Assembly: GCA_965248235.1 (NCBI GenBank)
Contig: CBDFIU010000001.1
Location: 62,001-126,000 of the forward strand
Direction of reading: 5' to 3'
Origin: UBA6623 sp965248235
GTDB lineage: Bacteria; Acidobacteriota; Terriglobia; Bryobacterales; UBA6623
Length of the DNA stretch: 64,000 bases
Part shown: positions 43,492 through 52,008 of the stretch, in pieces
How the letters are laid out: each line of letters starts with the position of its first letter
Numbering within the stretch: the first letter of the stretch is position 1
Made by a program: the position numbers and the translations under genes
Notes under the pieces: generated by a model
What the model saw: only the letters and a program-made list of their open reading frames with translations
Told to the model about the DNA's origin: nothing
Databases searched by the model: none

Positions 43492-45888
43492 TCAGCGCTG
43501 CTCGACTTCGAGCAACCAATCGGGCGACTTCAGAACTTCGCGTGGGCGGCTGCCGTCGGGCGGTCCGATAACGCCGTCTTTTTCCATTGCGTCGAGAATA
43601 CGCGCGGCCCTCCCGTATCCCAACCGCAGTCTTCTTTGCAGGGTCGAGGTCGAGGCCTTGCCCATTTCGAGCACGATACGCACGGCGTCTTCGTAAGCCG
43701 GGTCGTCGAAGACCTCGTCCTCCTCGACGGCGTCTTCGCCGTCCTCCTCCTCGTCCGGCTTCGCCAAGAACTCCTCTTTGTATTCGGGCTGCGCCTGCTT
43801 TTTCCAGAAATTGACGACGCCATGACTTTCCTCCTCCGACACAAGCGGGCCGTGCAGGCGGATCATCCGTCCCGACCCGGGCGGCAGGAAAAGCATGTCC
43901 CCCCGGCCGAGCAACGATTCGGCTCCCATGGAGTCGAGGATGGTGCGTGAGTCGACGCGCGTCGCGAGCCGGAAGGAAATGCGGGCCGGAATATTGGCTT
44001 TGATCAGGCCGGTAATCACGTCGACACTGGGCCGCTGTGTCGCCAAGATGAGGTGAATGCCCGCCGCCCGCGCCATCTGCGCCAGACGCGTGATGGACTC
44101 TTCGACCTGGCGTCCCTCGACCATCATCAGATCGGCCAACTCGTCGATGATGATGACGATGTAGGGTAGGTCGGGCGGCAACTCGGGCGAACCTTCTTCG
44201 CGTTCCTTGCGCAGTCGCTCCATCTTGCGATTGAATTGGTCGATGTTACGCACTCCGTATTCCGCCAACAACTTCAGGCGTTGCTCCATTTCGCGAGTCG
44301 CGTTCTTCAATGCGTTGGACGCCTTTTTCATATCAGTGATGACCGGCGTCAGCAGATGCGGAATATCCGCATAGAGCCCCAACTCGACCGTCTTGGGGTC
44401 GACCATGATGAAGCGCACCTGATCGGGGGTCGAGGTGTAGAGAATCGACATTACCAGGCTGTTGATGAGAACGCTCTTGCCAGAGCCCGTCGAGCCGGCG
44501 ACCAGCAAGTGCGGCATCGAATCCAGCTTGCCGATGTTAATCTTGCCGTTAATGTCTTTGCCGAGCGACAGGGTCAACAACGACGGCGAGCCGCTGAATT
44601 CAGGTGACTCGATGATCTCGCGCAAGGCGATGATTTCACGGTGACGGTTCGGAACTTCGATCCCGATCGTCGACTTGCCGGGAATTCTTTCCACCAGGAT
44701 CGACTCGCACTCGAGAGCCAAGCACAGGTCTTCGGCTAAATGCGTCACCTTGCTGTATTTGACTCCGGGGTCGGGCTTAAACTCGAACGTCGTCACGACA
44801 GGCCCCGGGTTGATTTGCTGCACCGACCCCTTGACGCCGAATTCCTCATACTTGGCGCAAATCGCGCGGGCGATGTCCTGCAGTTCCGCCGGATCGAAGG
44901 CGCTCGCGGCCGGCGGCGAGGTCAATAGCAGAGTCGACGGCAACTGGTAGGCGGGCTTGGGCGCGGGTTCCGACGACGTGTCGGGAACCCATCGCGAGAG
45001 GGCGTCGCCGGCGGGCTCGGGTTGCTCCGCCGAATCGAGATCAAACGGCGGCAACTCAGCCGTTTCATCGTCTTCGCCGATGTCTTCACGAGCTCCGTCA
45101 TAGGGGATGATCGGCGGCAGCGTGTCGAGGGGCCCTTCCAACGGAGAGCCGTCGTCAAACACGGCCACGATCTCATCGGGCTGCTCCGGGAAACCATGGT
45201 ATTCGATAACGTCGTCGGCCTGGGGCAGCTCGGGGAGTTGCTCGGCGGCTCTCTCCTCGGCCTTGCGGGCTCGACGCGCGGCGGCTTTCCGGCGCTGATC
45301 TTCCCACCAGGCATGCCATCGCTGCTGTACGGCTTCGACGGGGGGCCCCAAAGCCTGCCACCAAGCCAGCGCCGACTCGATCGTAAACGACGTCATCAGG
45401 TAGACCGAAACGACAGCCCCGGCAAGCAGGAATAGCGCGGCGCCCACCTGGTTGAGGAAACTCACCAGCAGATCCGCTATCACAAACCCAATCGTTCCGC
45501 CCGGCGGAACAGTTTCGTGGAAGAGCAGCGACAGCGGCGCCAACGCCAACCCGGCGCACGCGGTCAACAAGAAGAACGTCGAGCCGATGAGCCGTTCGGT
45601 AGGCCGTTCGATCCGCGCGGACCGAATCCAGTGCCATCCCAGCACCAACGCGAAAAGCGGCAGTAAGTAAGCCCCCGCGCCCAACGTTTGCAGCGCCAGA
45701 TCGCTTCCGTAGGCGCCCGGCTTGCCGATCAGATTGCGGAACTCTCCCTGACCGGCCGCCGCGTTCCAAGACGGGTCAAACGGATAGTAGGAAATTAAGC
45801 CCAGGGCTCCGCAGACACCCAAAATGAGCAGAAGAAAACCGACCGGCTCGTTGAGCCGAGGTTTGTCGGTGGGTTGTAGAAACGTCAC
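43492..45888 (-). CDS. ftsK: DNA translocase FtsK/SpoIIIE
   Basis: About 798 residues. GTG 45888 is chosen because AGGAGAGGCGG precedes it; a GTG 13 codons upstream is possible. Four membrane helices (within 1-170), an acidic linker (200-300) and the motor with Walker A GSTGSGKSV, Walker B VIIIDELADLMM and ILATQRPSVDVITGLIKANI precede a C-terminal gamma winged-helix domain (STSTLQRRLRLGYGRAARILDAME) that reads KOPS sites. It pumps the chromosome at the division septum and activates XerCD at dif. Confidence 0.95.
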   Translation of the reverse strand: MTFLQPTDKPRLNEPVGFLLLILGVCGALGLISYYPFDPSWNAAAGQGEFRNLIGKPGAYGSDLALQTLGAGAYLLPLFALVLGWHWIRSARIERPTERLIGSTFFLLTACAGLALAPLSLLFHETVPPGGTIGFVIADLLVSFLNQVGAALFLLAGAVVSVYLMTSFTIESALAWWQALGPPVEAVQQRWHAWWEDQRRKAAARRARKAEERAAEQLPELPQADDVIEYHGFPEQPDEIVAVFDDGSPLEGPLDTLPPIIPYDGAREDIGEDDETAELPPFDLDSAEQPEPAGDALSRWVPDTSSEPAPKPAYQLPSTLLLTSPPAASAFDPAELQDIARAICAKYEEFGVKGSVQQINPGPVVTTFEFKPDPGVKYSKVTHLAEDLCLALECESILVERIPGKSTIGIEVPNRHREIIALREIIESPEFSGSPSLLTLSLGKDINGKINIGKLDSMPHLLVAGSTGSGKSVLINSLVMSILYTSTPDQVRFIMVDPKTVELGLYADIPHLLTPVITDMKKASNALKNATREMEQRLKLLAEYGVRNIDQFNRKMERLRKEREEGSPELPPDLPYIVIIIDELADLMMVEGRQVEESITRLAQMARAAGIHLILATQRPSVDVITGLIKANIPARISFRLATRVDSRTILDSMGAESLLGRGDMLFLPPGSGRMIRLHGPLVSEEESHGVVNFWKKQAQPEYKEEFLAKPDEEEDGEDAVEEDEVFDDPAYEDAVRIVLEMGKASTSTLQRRLRLGYGRAARILDAMEKDGVIGPPDGSRPREVLKSPDWLLEVEQR

Positions 45889-45940
45889 TCCGCCTCTCCT
45901 CGCCGAAATCGAGCCACCCGCGAACACCGCGAGTTCGATT

Positions 45941-46792
45941 TCAATTAGCGAAGGAGGAGCCGAACAATGACGCTAGAGCCAGTATTATTATGCCAGAGAT
46001 CACCCGGTAGTAGACGAAGATTTTCATCGTGCGCGTTTCGAGATATCGGATCAGAAAAGCGATCACCGCGTAGCCCGCCGCGGCGCTGACGGCGAAGCCC
46101 ACGATAAAGGGCGTCTGCATAAGGCCCGCGACGCCGCCCTCGGACCACACACTATAGGCCGCCTTCGCCGAAGCCCCCAAGATAATCGGGCTCGACAGCA
46201 GAAACGAAAAGCGAGCCGCCGAAGCCCGCTCCATGCCCAGCAGCAAGGCCGCGGCGATCGTGATCCCCGAGCGCGACGTGCCGGGAATCAGCGCCAAGGC
46301 CTGCGCGCAGCCGATCAACATGGCGTCGCGCAATCGGATGCCGCCGAGGTTCCGCGACAGCCTTGTGCGCTGGTCCGCCCAACCGATCAGCAGCCCGACG
46401 ACGACGAGCATGACGCCGATCACAAACGGGCTGCGCAATGCTCCCGCGATCAAGTCCTCGAGTAGCAAACCGGCGATGCCGGCCGGGAACGTCGCGGCGG
46501 CCAGGAACCAAAACAACCGAGGATTCGCACACAGGTCGCGATCCGCTTCTCCCGGCGACGGCTCCAACACTTTGCGGCCCAAACCGAGGAACAACAAGCG
46601 CAGCCAGGTCTTTGCGAAATAGATCAACACCGCGACGAGAGTGCCGACATGCAACGCGATGCTGAAGTCGAGCCCGGGGTCGTCCCAGCCGAACAGCCAC
46701 GGGACCACGACCAGGTGCGCCGTACTGCTAATGGGGAGAAATTCCGTGGCGGCTTGGACCAGCGCCAGGATCACGACTTGGTGGAGGGGCAT
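45941..46792 (-). CDS. uppP: Undecaprenyl-diphosphatase UppP/BacA
   Basis: 283 residues with eight or so hydrophobic helices. The two catalytic motifs are present: (E)FLPISSTAHL near residue 18 and PGTSRSGITIAAALLLGMER near 170. It dephosphorylates undecaprenyl diphosphate at the periplasmic side of the membrane, recycling the lipid carrier for cell-wall synthesis. It precedes ftsK on the same strand. Confidence 0.95.
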   Translation of the reverse strand: MPLHQVVILALVQAATEFLPISSTAHLVVVPWLFGWDDPGLDFSIALHVGTLVAVLIYFAKTWLRLLFLGLGRKVLEPSPGEADRDLCANPRLFWFLAAATFPAGIAGLLLEDLIAGALRSPFVIGVMLVVVGLLIGWADQRTRLSRNLGGIRLRDAMLIGCAQALALIPGTSRSGITIAAALLLGMERASAARFSFLLSSPIILGASAKAAYSVWSEGGVAGLMQTPFIVGFAVSAAAGYAVIAFLIRYLETRTMKIFVYYRVISGIIILALASLFGSSFAN

Positions 46793-46864
46793 GAAAGGTT
46801 CGAAGCGGGCGATCCGGGTTGCGGCGGCGGCTCACCCTCTTCGCGTCGGCTGCAAGCGTGAACC

Positions 46865-48145
46865 TTAATGCGCCACCGGCTCGGCGGACATCACGTTCAG
46901 TAGATTCCCCGCCTCGTCAAACTCCAAATCCATCGGGGCGCTGAGAACCTCGACTTCCGGGTTGGCCCGTACCTCGTCGAGCAAGTCCTCACTGACCATC
47001 AGTTCTCCGATGTCCATCGAATTGCGAATCCAGGCGATCGTGACCTCGCTCAAATCGAGCTTGCCGCAGGTGGGCACGATTTTCTCGATGCAGGTGCGGT
47101 CGTCGGGGAAATGCATCGGCGTGAAGGCCGCCGGAGGGCTCGAGGCCGTCAGGCTGTTGACCCAGGTGGCCTCGAAATCGACTTTTTCGAAAAGCCGGTC
47201 GGTGATGGCGTCGGCCAGCCCCATGCCGATGGCATTGCCGTTGCTGAGCGGCGAAAGGTCGCGCACGATGATGCGAAAAATCTTGGGAACGCCGGGCCAA
47301 CTGTTCGGGCCCTTGCGTCCGCTGCGGTTGACGATCTTCGTATCCATGCCGGCGCCCGAGAAGTTCTTGCCGATCTCGTCGACGATCAACAAGTCGACTT
47401 CATTGACCGGGATATTCGGCTTCCACGATTTCACTTTCGCCAGCAGCTCTTCTTCTTGCTCGACCATGCCCGCCGCGCCAACCGCGGCGACTTCGGCCGT
47501 GCTGTGATAGGCGTCTTCGAGAATCGCCATGCCGCCGAGCATCTTGCCGGTCGCGAGCATGACCTTCCCGACGCTGCGAATCATCTGTTCGAGCCCGAGT
47601 TCGAGTGCATAGGTGTGATAGCGCTTCGCGCCGGCCCATTTCCCCAGCCCGATCGCCATCATCTTATGGAGGCCGCTTTCGAGCTTGCCCTCGAAGTCGG
47701 TATGCCACTTCACGCGGCTGAGCAGCATAGTGCCGTCGGCCTCGTGCGCTTGGCGGTCCATGACGACCTCGATGCCCTCGGGGGTGGTGCCGATTGGGAC
47801 GACGTCGAGCGAGCTGACGACCGGCGCGCCCATCGTCTCTTCGCTGATGCCGTAGTGCGCCAGCACGTCCGCCTGCCCCTCGGCCGACGCCGAGCCATGG
47901 CTACCCATCACGGGGATCAGGAAGGGATTGACGTCGCGCGATTTCCAGAAATCGACCACGGCCTTGGCGATGACGTCGATGTTAGTGATGCCGCGACTGC
48001 CGACGCCGACGGCAATGCGGCTGCCGGGTTTGACGGCGAGAGCCCACGCGGCGCCCTCCATTTGGTCTCGCACCGCCGCCGCCACGTCGGGCAGCGCGCG
48101 ATCCGGAAAATTCTGTCGGATGTGAGCAAGTCTCTGAAGCTGCAT
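46865..48145 (-). CDS. LarA-like (DUF2088-type) protein
   Basis: 426 residues. GSRGITNIDVIAKAVVDFWKSRD and LIPVMGSHGSASAEGQADVLAHYGISEET resemble the N-terminal domain of LarA, the nickel-dependent lactate racemase, but the His residues that hold the nickel-pincer cofactor are not obvious. Such proteins are common in Acidobacteriota and Planctomycetota and their role is unknown; a racemase or epimerase activity is a guess. TATAAT (48158-48153) lies seven bases before the ATG and there is no Shine-Dalgarno. Confidence 0.6.
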   Translation of the reverse strand: MQLQRLAHIRQNFPDRALPDVAAAVRDQMEGAAWALAVKPGSRIAVGVGSRGITNIDVIAKAVVDFWKSRDVNPFLIPVMGSHGSASAEGQADVLAHYGISEETMGAPVVSSLDVVPIGTTPEGIEVVMDRQAHEADGTMLLSRVKWHTDFEGKLESGLHKMMAIGLGKWAGAKRYHTYALELGLEQMIRSVGKVMLATGKMLGGMAILEDAYHSTAEVAAVGAAGMVEQEEELLAKVKSWKPNIPVNEVDLLIVDEIGKNFSGAGMDTKIVNRSGRKGPNSWPGVPKIFRIIVRDLSPLSNGNAIGMGLADAITDRLFEKVDFEATWVNSLTASSPPAAFTPMHFPDDRTCIEKIVPTCGKLDLSEVTIAWIRNSMDIGELMVSEDLLDEVRANPEVEVLSAPMDLEFDEAGNLLNVMSAEPVAH

Positions 48146-48152
48146 GACGGCT

Positions 48153-48158
48153 ATTATA
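48153..48158 (-). promoter_or_regulatory. Perfect -10 hexamer, likely leaderless start of the LarA-like gene
   Basis: TATAAT on the minus strand ends seven bases before the ATG at 48145. This would place the transcript start at the codon itself. Confidence 0.45.
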
Positions 48159-48219
48159 GCGGGGTCGCCTCAAGCCCTCGGAAGAACGACGAGCATGATT
48201 GGCTGCGTCCCGTTTGCCA

Positions 48220-48300
48220 GGCTCCGTTAGGAGCCCAGGAATATAGCCCACGGTTTCAGCCGTGGGAAATTGCACACCGACCCGAAAGCCCCAGAGGGGC
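48220..48300. repeat. Triple-hairpin cluster between divergent genes
   Basis: Three adjacent hairpins: GGCTCC-GTTA-GGAGCC (48220-48235), CCCACGG...CCGTGGG (48247-48266) and GCCCC-AGA-GGGGC (48288-48300). The composite layout resembles REP-type intergenic repeats of Acidobacteriota/Planctomycetota genomes. No associated REP transposase is in the window. Confidence 0.55.
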
Positions 48301-48382
48301 GCCGGAACATGTCGCGGCGCTCGATGGCAACACGACGTGATGAAGCAAACCCTACGACCTTTCCATCCCACCCCCACAGCGC

Positions 48383-48388
48383 TACACT
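48383..48388 (+). promoter_or_regulatory. -10-like hexamer, likely leaderless start of the hydrolase gene
   Basis: TACACT ends six bases before the ATG at 48395, the distance expected when transcription begins at the start codon; there is no Shine-Dalgarno. Confidence 0.45.
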
Positions 48389-48394
48389 TTACCC

Positions 48395-49249
48395 ATGACA
48401 CGTCCCATCCTCATCACGGCGGCGTCGCTCCTCCTACTCGTCACCCACGCCGTCTCCCAACGCGACTTTTCGAAAGTCGAGTTCAAGAGCATTCGCGTAG
48501 CCGGCAATGTCCACATGCTCGACAGTGGCGCCGGCGGCAACATCGGCCTGCTCGTCGGCGACGACGGCATCTTGATGATCGACGATCAGTTCGCGCCGCT
48601 GGCCGATAAGATTCGCGCCGCGACCACAAAGATCCACAGCGGCGAGCTGAAGTTCCTCGTCAACACCCATTGGCACGGCGACCACACCGGAGGCAATAGT
48701 ATCTTCGGGAAGGTTGCCACGGTCGTGGCGCACACGAACGTCCGTAAGCGCCTCTCCGCCGAGCAGTCAGGCCCCGCGCTGCCGGTCGTCACCTACGACG
48801 ACTCGGTTTCGCTGCACGTCAATGGAGAAGACGTCGAGTTGATGCACGTCCCGAGCGGCCATACCGACGGCGACAGCATCGTCTTCTTCAAACAGGCCAA
48901 TGTCGTTCATATGGGCGACCAATTTTTCGCGGGGCGCTTTCCATACGTCGATCTGGGAAGCGGCGGCAACGTTCAGGGCTATATGGACAACGTCAAGGGC
49001 GTGATCGATCACCTGCCCGGCGACGTCAAGATCATTCCCGGCCACGGTCCGCTATCCACGCTCGATGACCTGAAGCAATTCCACACCATGATGACCAAGA
49101 CGACCACCGTCGTTCGCGACCACATGAAGGCGGGAAAGAGCCTGGAGGAGATTCAGAAAGCCGGGCTGCCAAGCGAGTGGAAGGACTGGGGCGCGGGCTT
49201 CATCAATCAAGACCGCTGGATCTCGATCATCTACAACAGCTACAGCTAG
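48395..49249 (+). CDS. Secreted metallo-beta-lactamase-fold hydrolase
   Basis: 284 residues. Signal peptide ITAASLLLLVTHAVSQ is followed by an MBL fold with the zinc motif NTHWHGDHTGGN, a later His in VPSGHTDGDS, Asp in MGDQFFAGRFP and a last His in IPGHGPLST. Both zinc sites appear intact. Family members include subclass B3-like lactamases, lactonases and quinoprotein-relay proteins; the substrate cannot be deduced. Divergent from the LarA-like gene. Confidence 0.85.
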   Translation: MTRPILITAASLLLLVTHAVSQRDFSKVEFKSIRVAGNVHMLDSGAGGNIGLLVGDDGILMIDDQFAPLADKIRAATTKIHSGELKFLVNTHWHGDHTGGNSIFGKVATVVAHTNVRKRLSAEQSGPALPVVTYDDSVSLHVNGEDVELMHVPSGHTDGDSIVFFKQANVVHMGDQFFAGRFPYVDLGSGGNVQGYMDNVKGVIDHLPGDVKIIPGHGPLSTLDDLKQFHTMMTKTTTVVRDHMKAGKSLEEIQKAGLPSEWKDWGAGFINQDRWISIIYNSYS

Positions 49250-49280
49250 GCCGCGTTTCTTGCAACGTGCGGAGGTGAGA

Positions 49281-49358
49281 CGACCGGCTGAGAGCCGGCC
49301 GTGACTGTTGGTTAGGACCGGTACGCGAGCGGGTCACTGAGGGGCTCCCGCTGCCGGT
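49281..49358. repeat. Hairpin repeat, copy 2, plus a nested hairpin
   Basis: CGACCGGCTGAGAGCCGG (49281-49298) is identical to the minus strand of 31526-31543. Just downstream ACCGG (49317-49321) and AGCGGG (49328-49333) pair with CCCGCT (49347-49352) and CCGGT (49354-49358) to form a longer interrupted hairpin. It lies after the hydrolase gene and before the convergent membrane protein gene. Confidence 0.55.
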
Positions 49359-49366
49359 GGCTGTTT

Positions 49367-50113
49367 TCAAGCGGCCGCGCCGTCTGTCTCTTCTTGGAGA
49401 AACGATTTTTCTTCCTCGGCCTGATCCTCAGGGGTATCCCCCAGTATTGCTTGGCCTTTTGCCAGCCAAGCAACGCCGAACGCGATCACCGCGATCGACT
49501 CAAGCACAAAGACCGGATTCCATGCTTCCACGGCTTGGATCACCGCTTCTGGCACGAAGCCCAACTTCTTGATCCCGCCCAGAACACCGATCAACACGAT
49601 CGAAACGATGATCGTATACCCGGCGCGCCGGTAAAGCCTATCTCTGTGTTGCTTCTGAACGGGGCGCTCGTGCGGCTTAGAGCGTGATTTGGTAAACAGG
49701 CAAAGACAGAAATAGGCCAGCATGGCGAAGAATGACGCTGCGAATGCAAGGTGAGCCTTGCCGGTCAACGTCTCCGGTATGCCGACACCGCCCGAGGGGT
49801 CCGTCGGAAACAGCGCAACGCCGATCGCGAAGATGCCCGCGAAGTTGGTTTTTGCGTTATCGTTGTCAAGGTCTTTCGTGTAGCCTCGGTACGCGTAAAA
49901 GAACACGCCGATTGCGCAAAGCGTCCCGACAAAGACGCTTCCAATGTCGGTGTGATAGTAGGCGCTCAGTGACGACTGAATGCCGGTGCTGAACAGGATG
50001 TAGCCGCCCAGCGCCAGGACAAACGGCAAAGCCGTACCCAGGGTGCCGACGGCCTTCCGCAGTTTCTTGTAAGCTATCACTCGCGGATCTGCGCTGTTTG
50101 ACGACTGTGGCAT
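49367..50113 (-). CDS. Six-helix membrane protein, unknown
   Basis: 248 residues; ATG 50113 has GGAGGAGA six bases upstream. Six hydrophobic segments (about 20-40, 53-73, 88-106, 122-143, 165-185 and 205-225) alternate with short loops; conserved-looking features are SAYYHTDIGSVFVGTLCAIG between helices 1 and 2 and FPTDPSGG after helix 3. The layout recalls seven-helix DUF998-like proteins, but I do not assign a family. The C-terminal tail is acidic. Confidence 0.65.
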   Translation of the reverse strand: MPQSSNSADPRVIAYKKLRKAVGTLGTALPFVLALGGYILFSTGIQSSLSAYYHTDIGSVFVGTLCAIGVFFYAYRGYTKDLDNDNAKTNFAGIFAIGVALFPTDPSGGVGIPETLTGKAHLAFAASFFAMLAYFCLCLFTKSRSKPHERPVQKQHRDRLYRRAGYTIIVSIVLIGVLGGIKKLGFVPEAVIQAVEAWNPVFVLESIAVIAFGVAWLAKGQAILGDTPEDQAEEEKSFLQEETDGAAA

Positions 50114-50163
50114 TGGAATCTCCTCCATCGAAATCAGCCCTCCCGGCCAAAGGGCCGCCTATC

Positions 50164-50190
50164 TTGACGAACCTTGGCTCCGTCTATAAT
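50164..50190 (+). promoter_or_regulatory. Candidate sigma-70-type promoter of ubiD
   Basis: TTGACG (50164-50169) and a perfect TATAAT (50185-50190) with a 15-base spacer, slightly short. The transcript would have a leader of about 180 bases before the ubiD start. Confidence 0.45.
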
Positions 50191-50376
50191 ACGCGTGTTT
50201 GGTAGACATTCCGGGCCAACCGGACCGGAAGACTTCGCGAGCGCCCCATTACGCGGCCACATCGCCATTGCCTAGAATCAAGAGGTCACGACAAGCGAAG
50301 TCGAGATTTCCCGAGCCGCTCTCTTGTCGCCGTGCGGGAAATCATCCGGCGCGCCGACTCGTCGCCGATACCACCC

Positions 50377-51840
50377 ATGGCCTACACCGACCTCCGCGAA
50401 TTCATCAAAGCCCTCGAAAAGAACGGCGAACTTAAACGCGTCTCCGCCGAGGTCGATCCCGTGCTCGAGATCACCGAGTTCGCCGACCGTGCCGTCAAGA
50501 GCGGCGGCCCCGCGCTGCTTTTCGAAAACCCTGTCGGCTCCGATATTCCCGTCCTCATCAACGCCTTTGCCGGGATGCGCAAGATGGAGCTGGCTCTTGA
50601 CGTCGACTCGCTCGACTCGATCGCGGGCCGCATTTCCGAATATCTCGAAATGAAGACCCCGCAAGGGCTGGTCGGCAAGCTCAAGATGCTTCCCAAGCTG
50701 GCCGAGATGGGATCGTTCTTCCCACGCGAAGTCAAAACCGGCCCCGTCAAGCAAGTCATCAAGCGCGACGACTTTTCCCTCTTCGACTACCCGATCCTCC
50801 AATGCTGGCCGCAAGACGGCGGCCGTTTCATCACCCTGCCGCTGGTCTTTTCGAAAAACCCGACGACGGGAAAACGCAATGTCGGGATGTATCGCATGCA
50901 GGTCTACGACGAGAGGACCACCGGCATGCACTGGCAAACCCACAAGCAGGGCGCCGAGCACTATCGCCGCCTTCTGAAGGAAGGGAAACAGGAGCGCATG
51001 GAAGTCGCCGTCGCGATCGGCGCCGACCCGGCCACGATGTTTTCGGCGATCCTGCCGCTTCCGCCCGATCTCGACGAAATGCTCTTCGCCGGGTTCCTGC
51101 GCAACAAGCCGGTCGAGCTCGTCAAGTGCGAGACCGTTGACCTCGAAGTCCCCGCTAACGCCGAGATCGTTCTGGAAGGCTACGTGACCCTCGGCGAACT
51201 GCGCACCGAAGGTCCCTTTGGAGACCACACGGGCTTCTATTCCCTCGAAGACGACTTCCCCGTTTTTAACGTCACCTGCGTGACGCAACGCGAAACACCA
51301 ATCTACGCCACGACGATCGTCGGGCCTCCGCCGATGGAAGACTACTACATGGGCAAAACGATCGAGCGCGTTTTTCTGCCCCTCATGCGGCTGCAAATAC
51401 CCGAGCTGGTCGACATGAACATGCCCGCGGAAGGCATCTTCCACAACATGATGATCATGTCGATCCGCAAGTCCTACCCGCTGCAAGCCCGCAAAGCGAT
51501 GAGCGCTGTGTGGGGGCTGGGGCAGGCGATGTTCACCAAGTGCATCGTCGTCGTTGATGACGACGTCAATGTCCAAGACCTCAGCGAAGTCGCTTGGAAG
51601 GTCCTCAACAACATCGACCCCGAGCGCGACATCCAATTCGTGATGGGACCGATCGATCAGCTCGACCATTCCAGCCGCCTACCCAACTACGGCTCGAAAA
51701 TGGGCATCGACGCCACCCGCAAATGGCCCCAGGAAGGTTTCGCCCGCCCCTGGCCCGACGTGATCGAAATGGATGAAGAAGTCAAGCGGCGGGTCGACAA
51801 GATTTGGAAGGAGTTGAAGCTTGGGGGAGGCCTGCCCTGA
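50377..51840 (+). CDS. ubiD: UbiD-family prenylated-FMN-dependent decarboxylase
   Basis: 487 residues from ATG 50377 (MAYTDLREFIKALEKNGEL, the canonical UbiD start). The active-site region GELRTEGPFGDHTGFYS with its conserved Glu residues, FVMGPIDQLDHSS and the C-terminal PQEG-type KWPQEGFARPWP are present. The family decarboxylates aromatic or alpha,beta-unsaturated acids using prenylated FMN made by UbiX; no ubiX gene is nearby. Role may be in ubiquinone or menaquinone synthesis (UbiD/MqnP-type) or aromatic metabolism. Confidence 0.9.
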   Translation: MAYTDLREFIKALEKNGELKRVSAEVDPVLEITEFADRAVKSGGPALLFENPVGSDIPVLINAFAGMRKMELALDVDSLDSIAGRISEYLEMKTPQGLVGKLKMLPKLAEMGSFFPREVKTGPVKQVIKRDDFSLFDYPILQCWPQDGGRFITLPLVFSKNPTTGKRNVGMYRMQVYDERTTGMHWQTHKQGAEHYRRLLKEGKQERMEVAVAIGADPATMFSAILPLPPDLDEMLFAGFLRNKPVELVKCETVDLEVPANAEIVLEGYVTLGELRTEGPFGDHTGFYSLEDDFPVFNVTCVTQRETPIYATTIVGPPPMEDYYMGKTIERVFLPLMRLQIPELVDMNMPAEGIFHNMMIMSIRKSYPLQARKAMSAVWGLGQAMFTKCIVVVDDDVNVQDLSEVAWKVLNNIDPERDIQFVMGPIDQLDHSSRLPNYGSKMGIDATRKWPQEGFARPWPDVIEMDEEVKRRVDKIWKELKLGGGLP

Positions 51841-52008
51841 AGGCCTGGAAGAGCGCCCTTCGACGCTGAGACGAGGGCCGATATCGAGGCCGAGCGCCCC
51901 AGCCACACCGGCGCCCGATGACCTATACTCTACCCGTGGAAATCAAAGTGCAACTGCGTTGGCTTACCGCCCCCGGGCCGAGGTTGCACATACGCAGAGG
52001 ATTGAGCA

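Noticed and set aside
47111..48340. Long open frame on the plus strand opposite the LarA-like gene
   Set aside because: It follows the codon bias of the opposite strand, has no recognisable domain, and the minus-strand protein has clear family segments.
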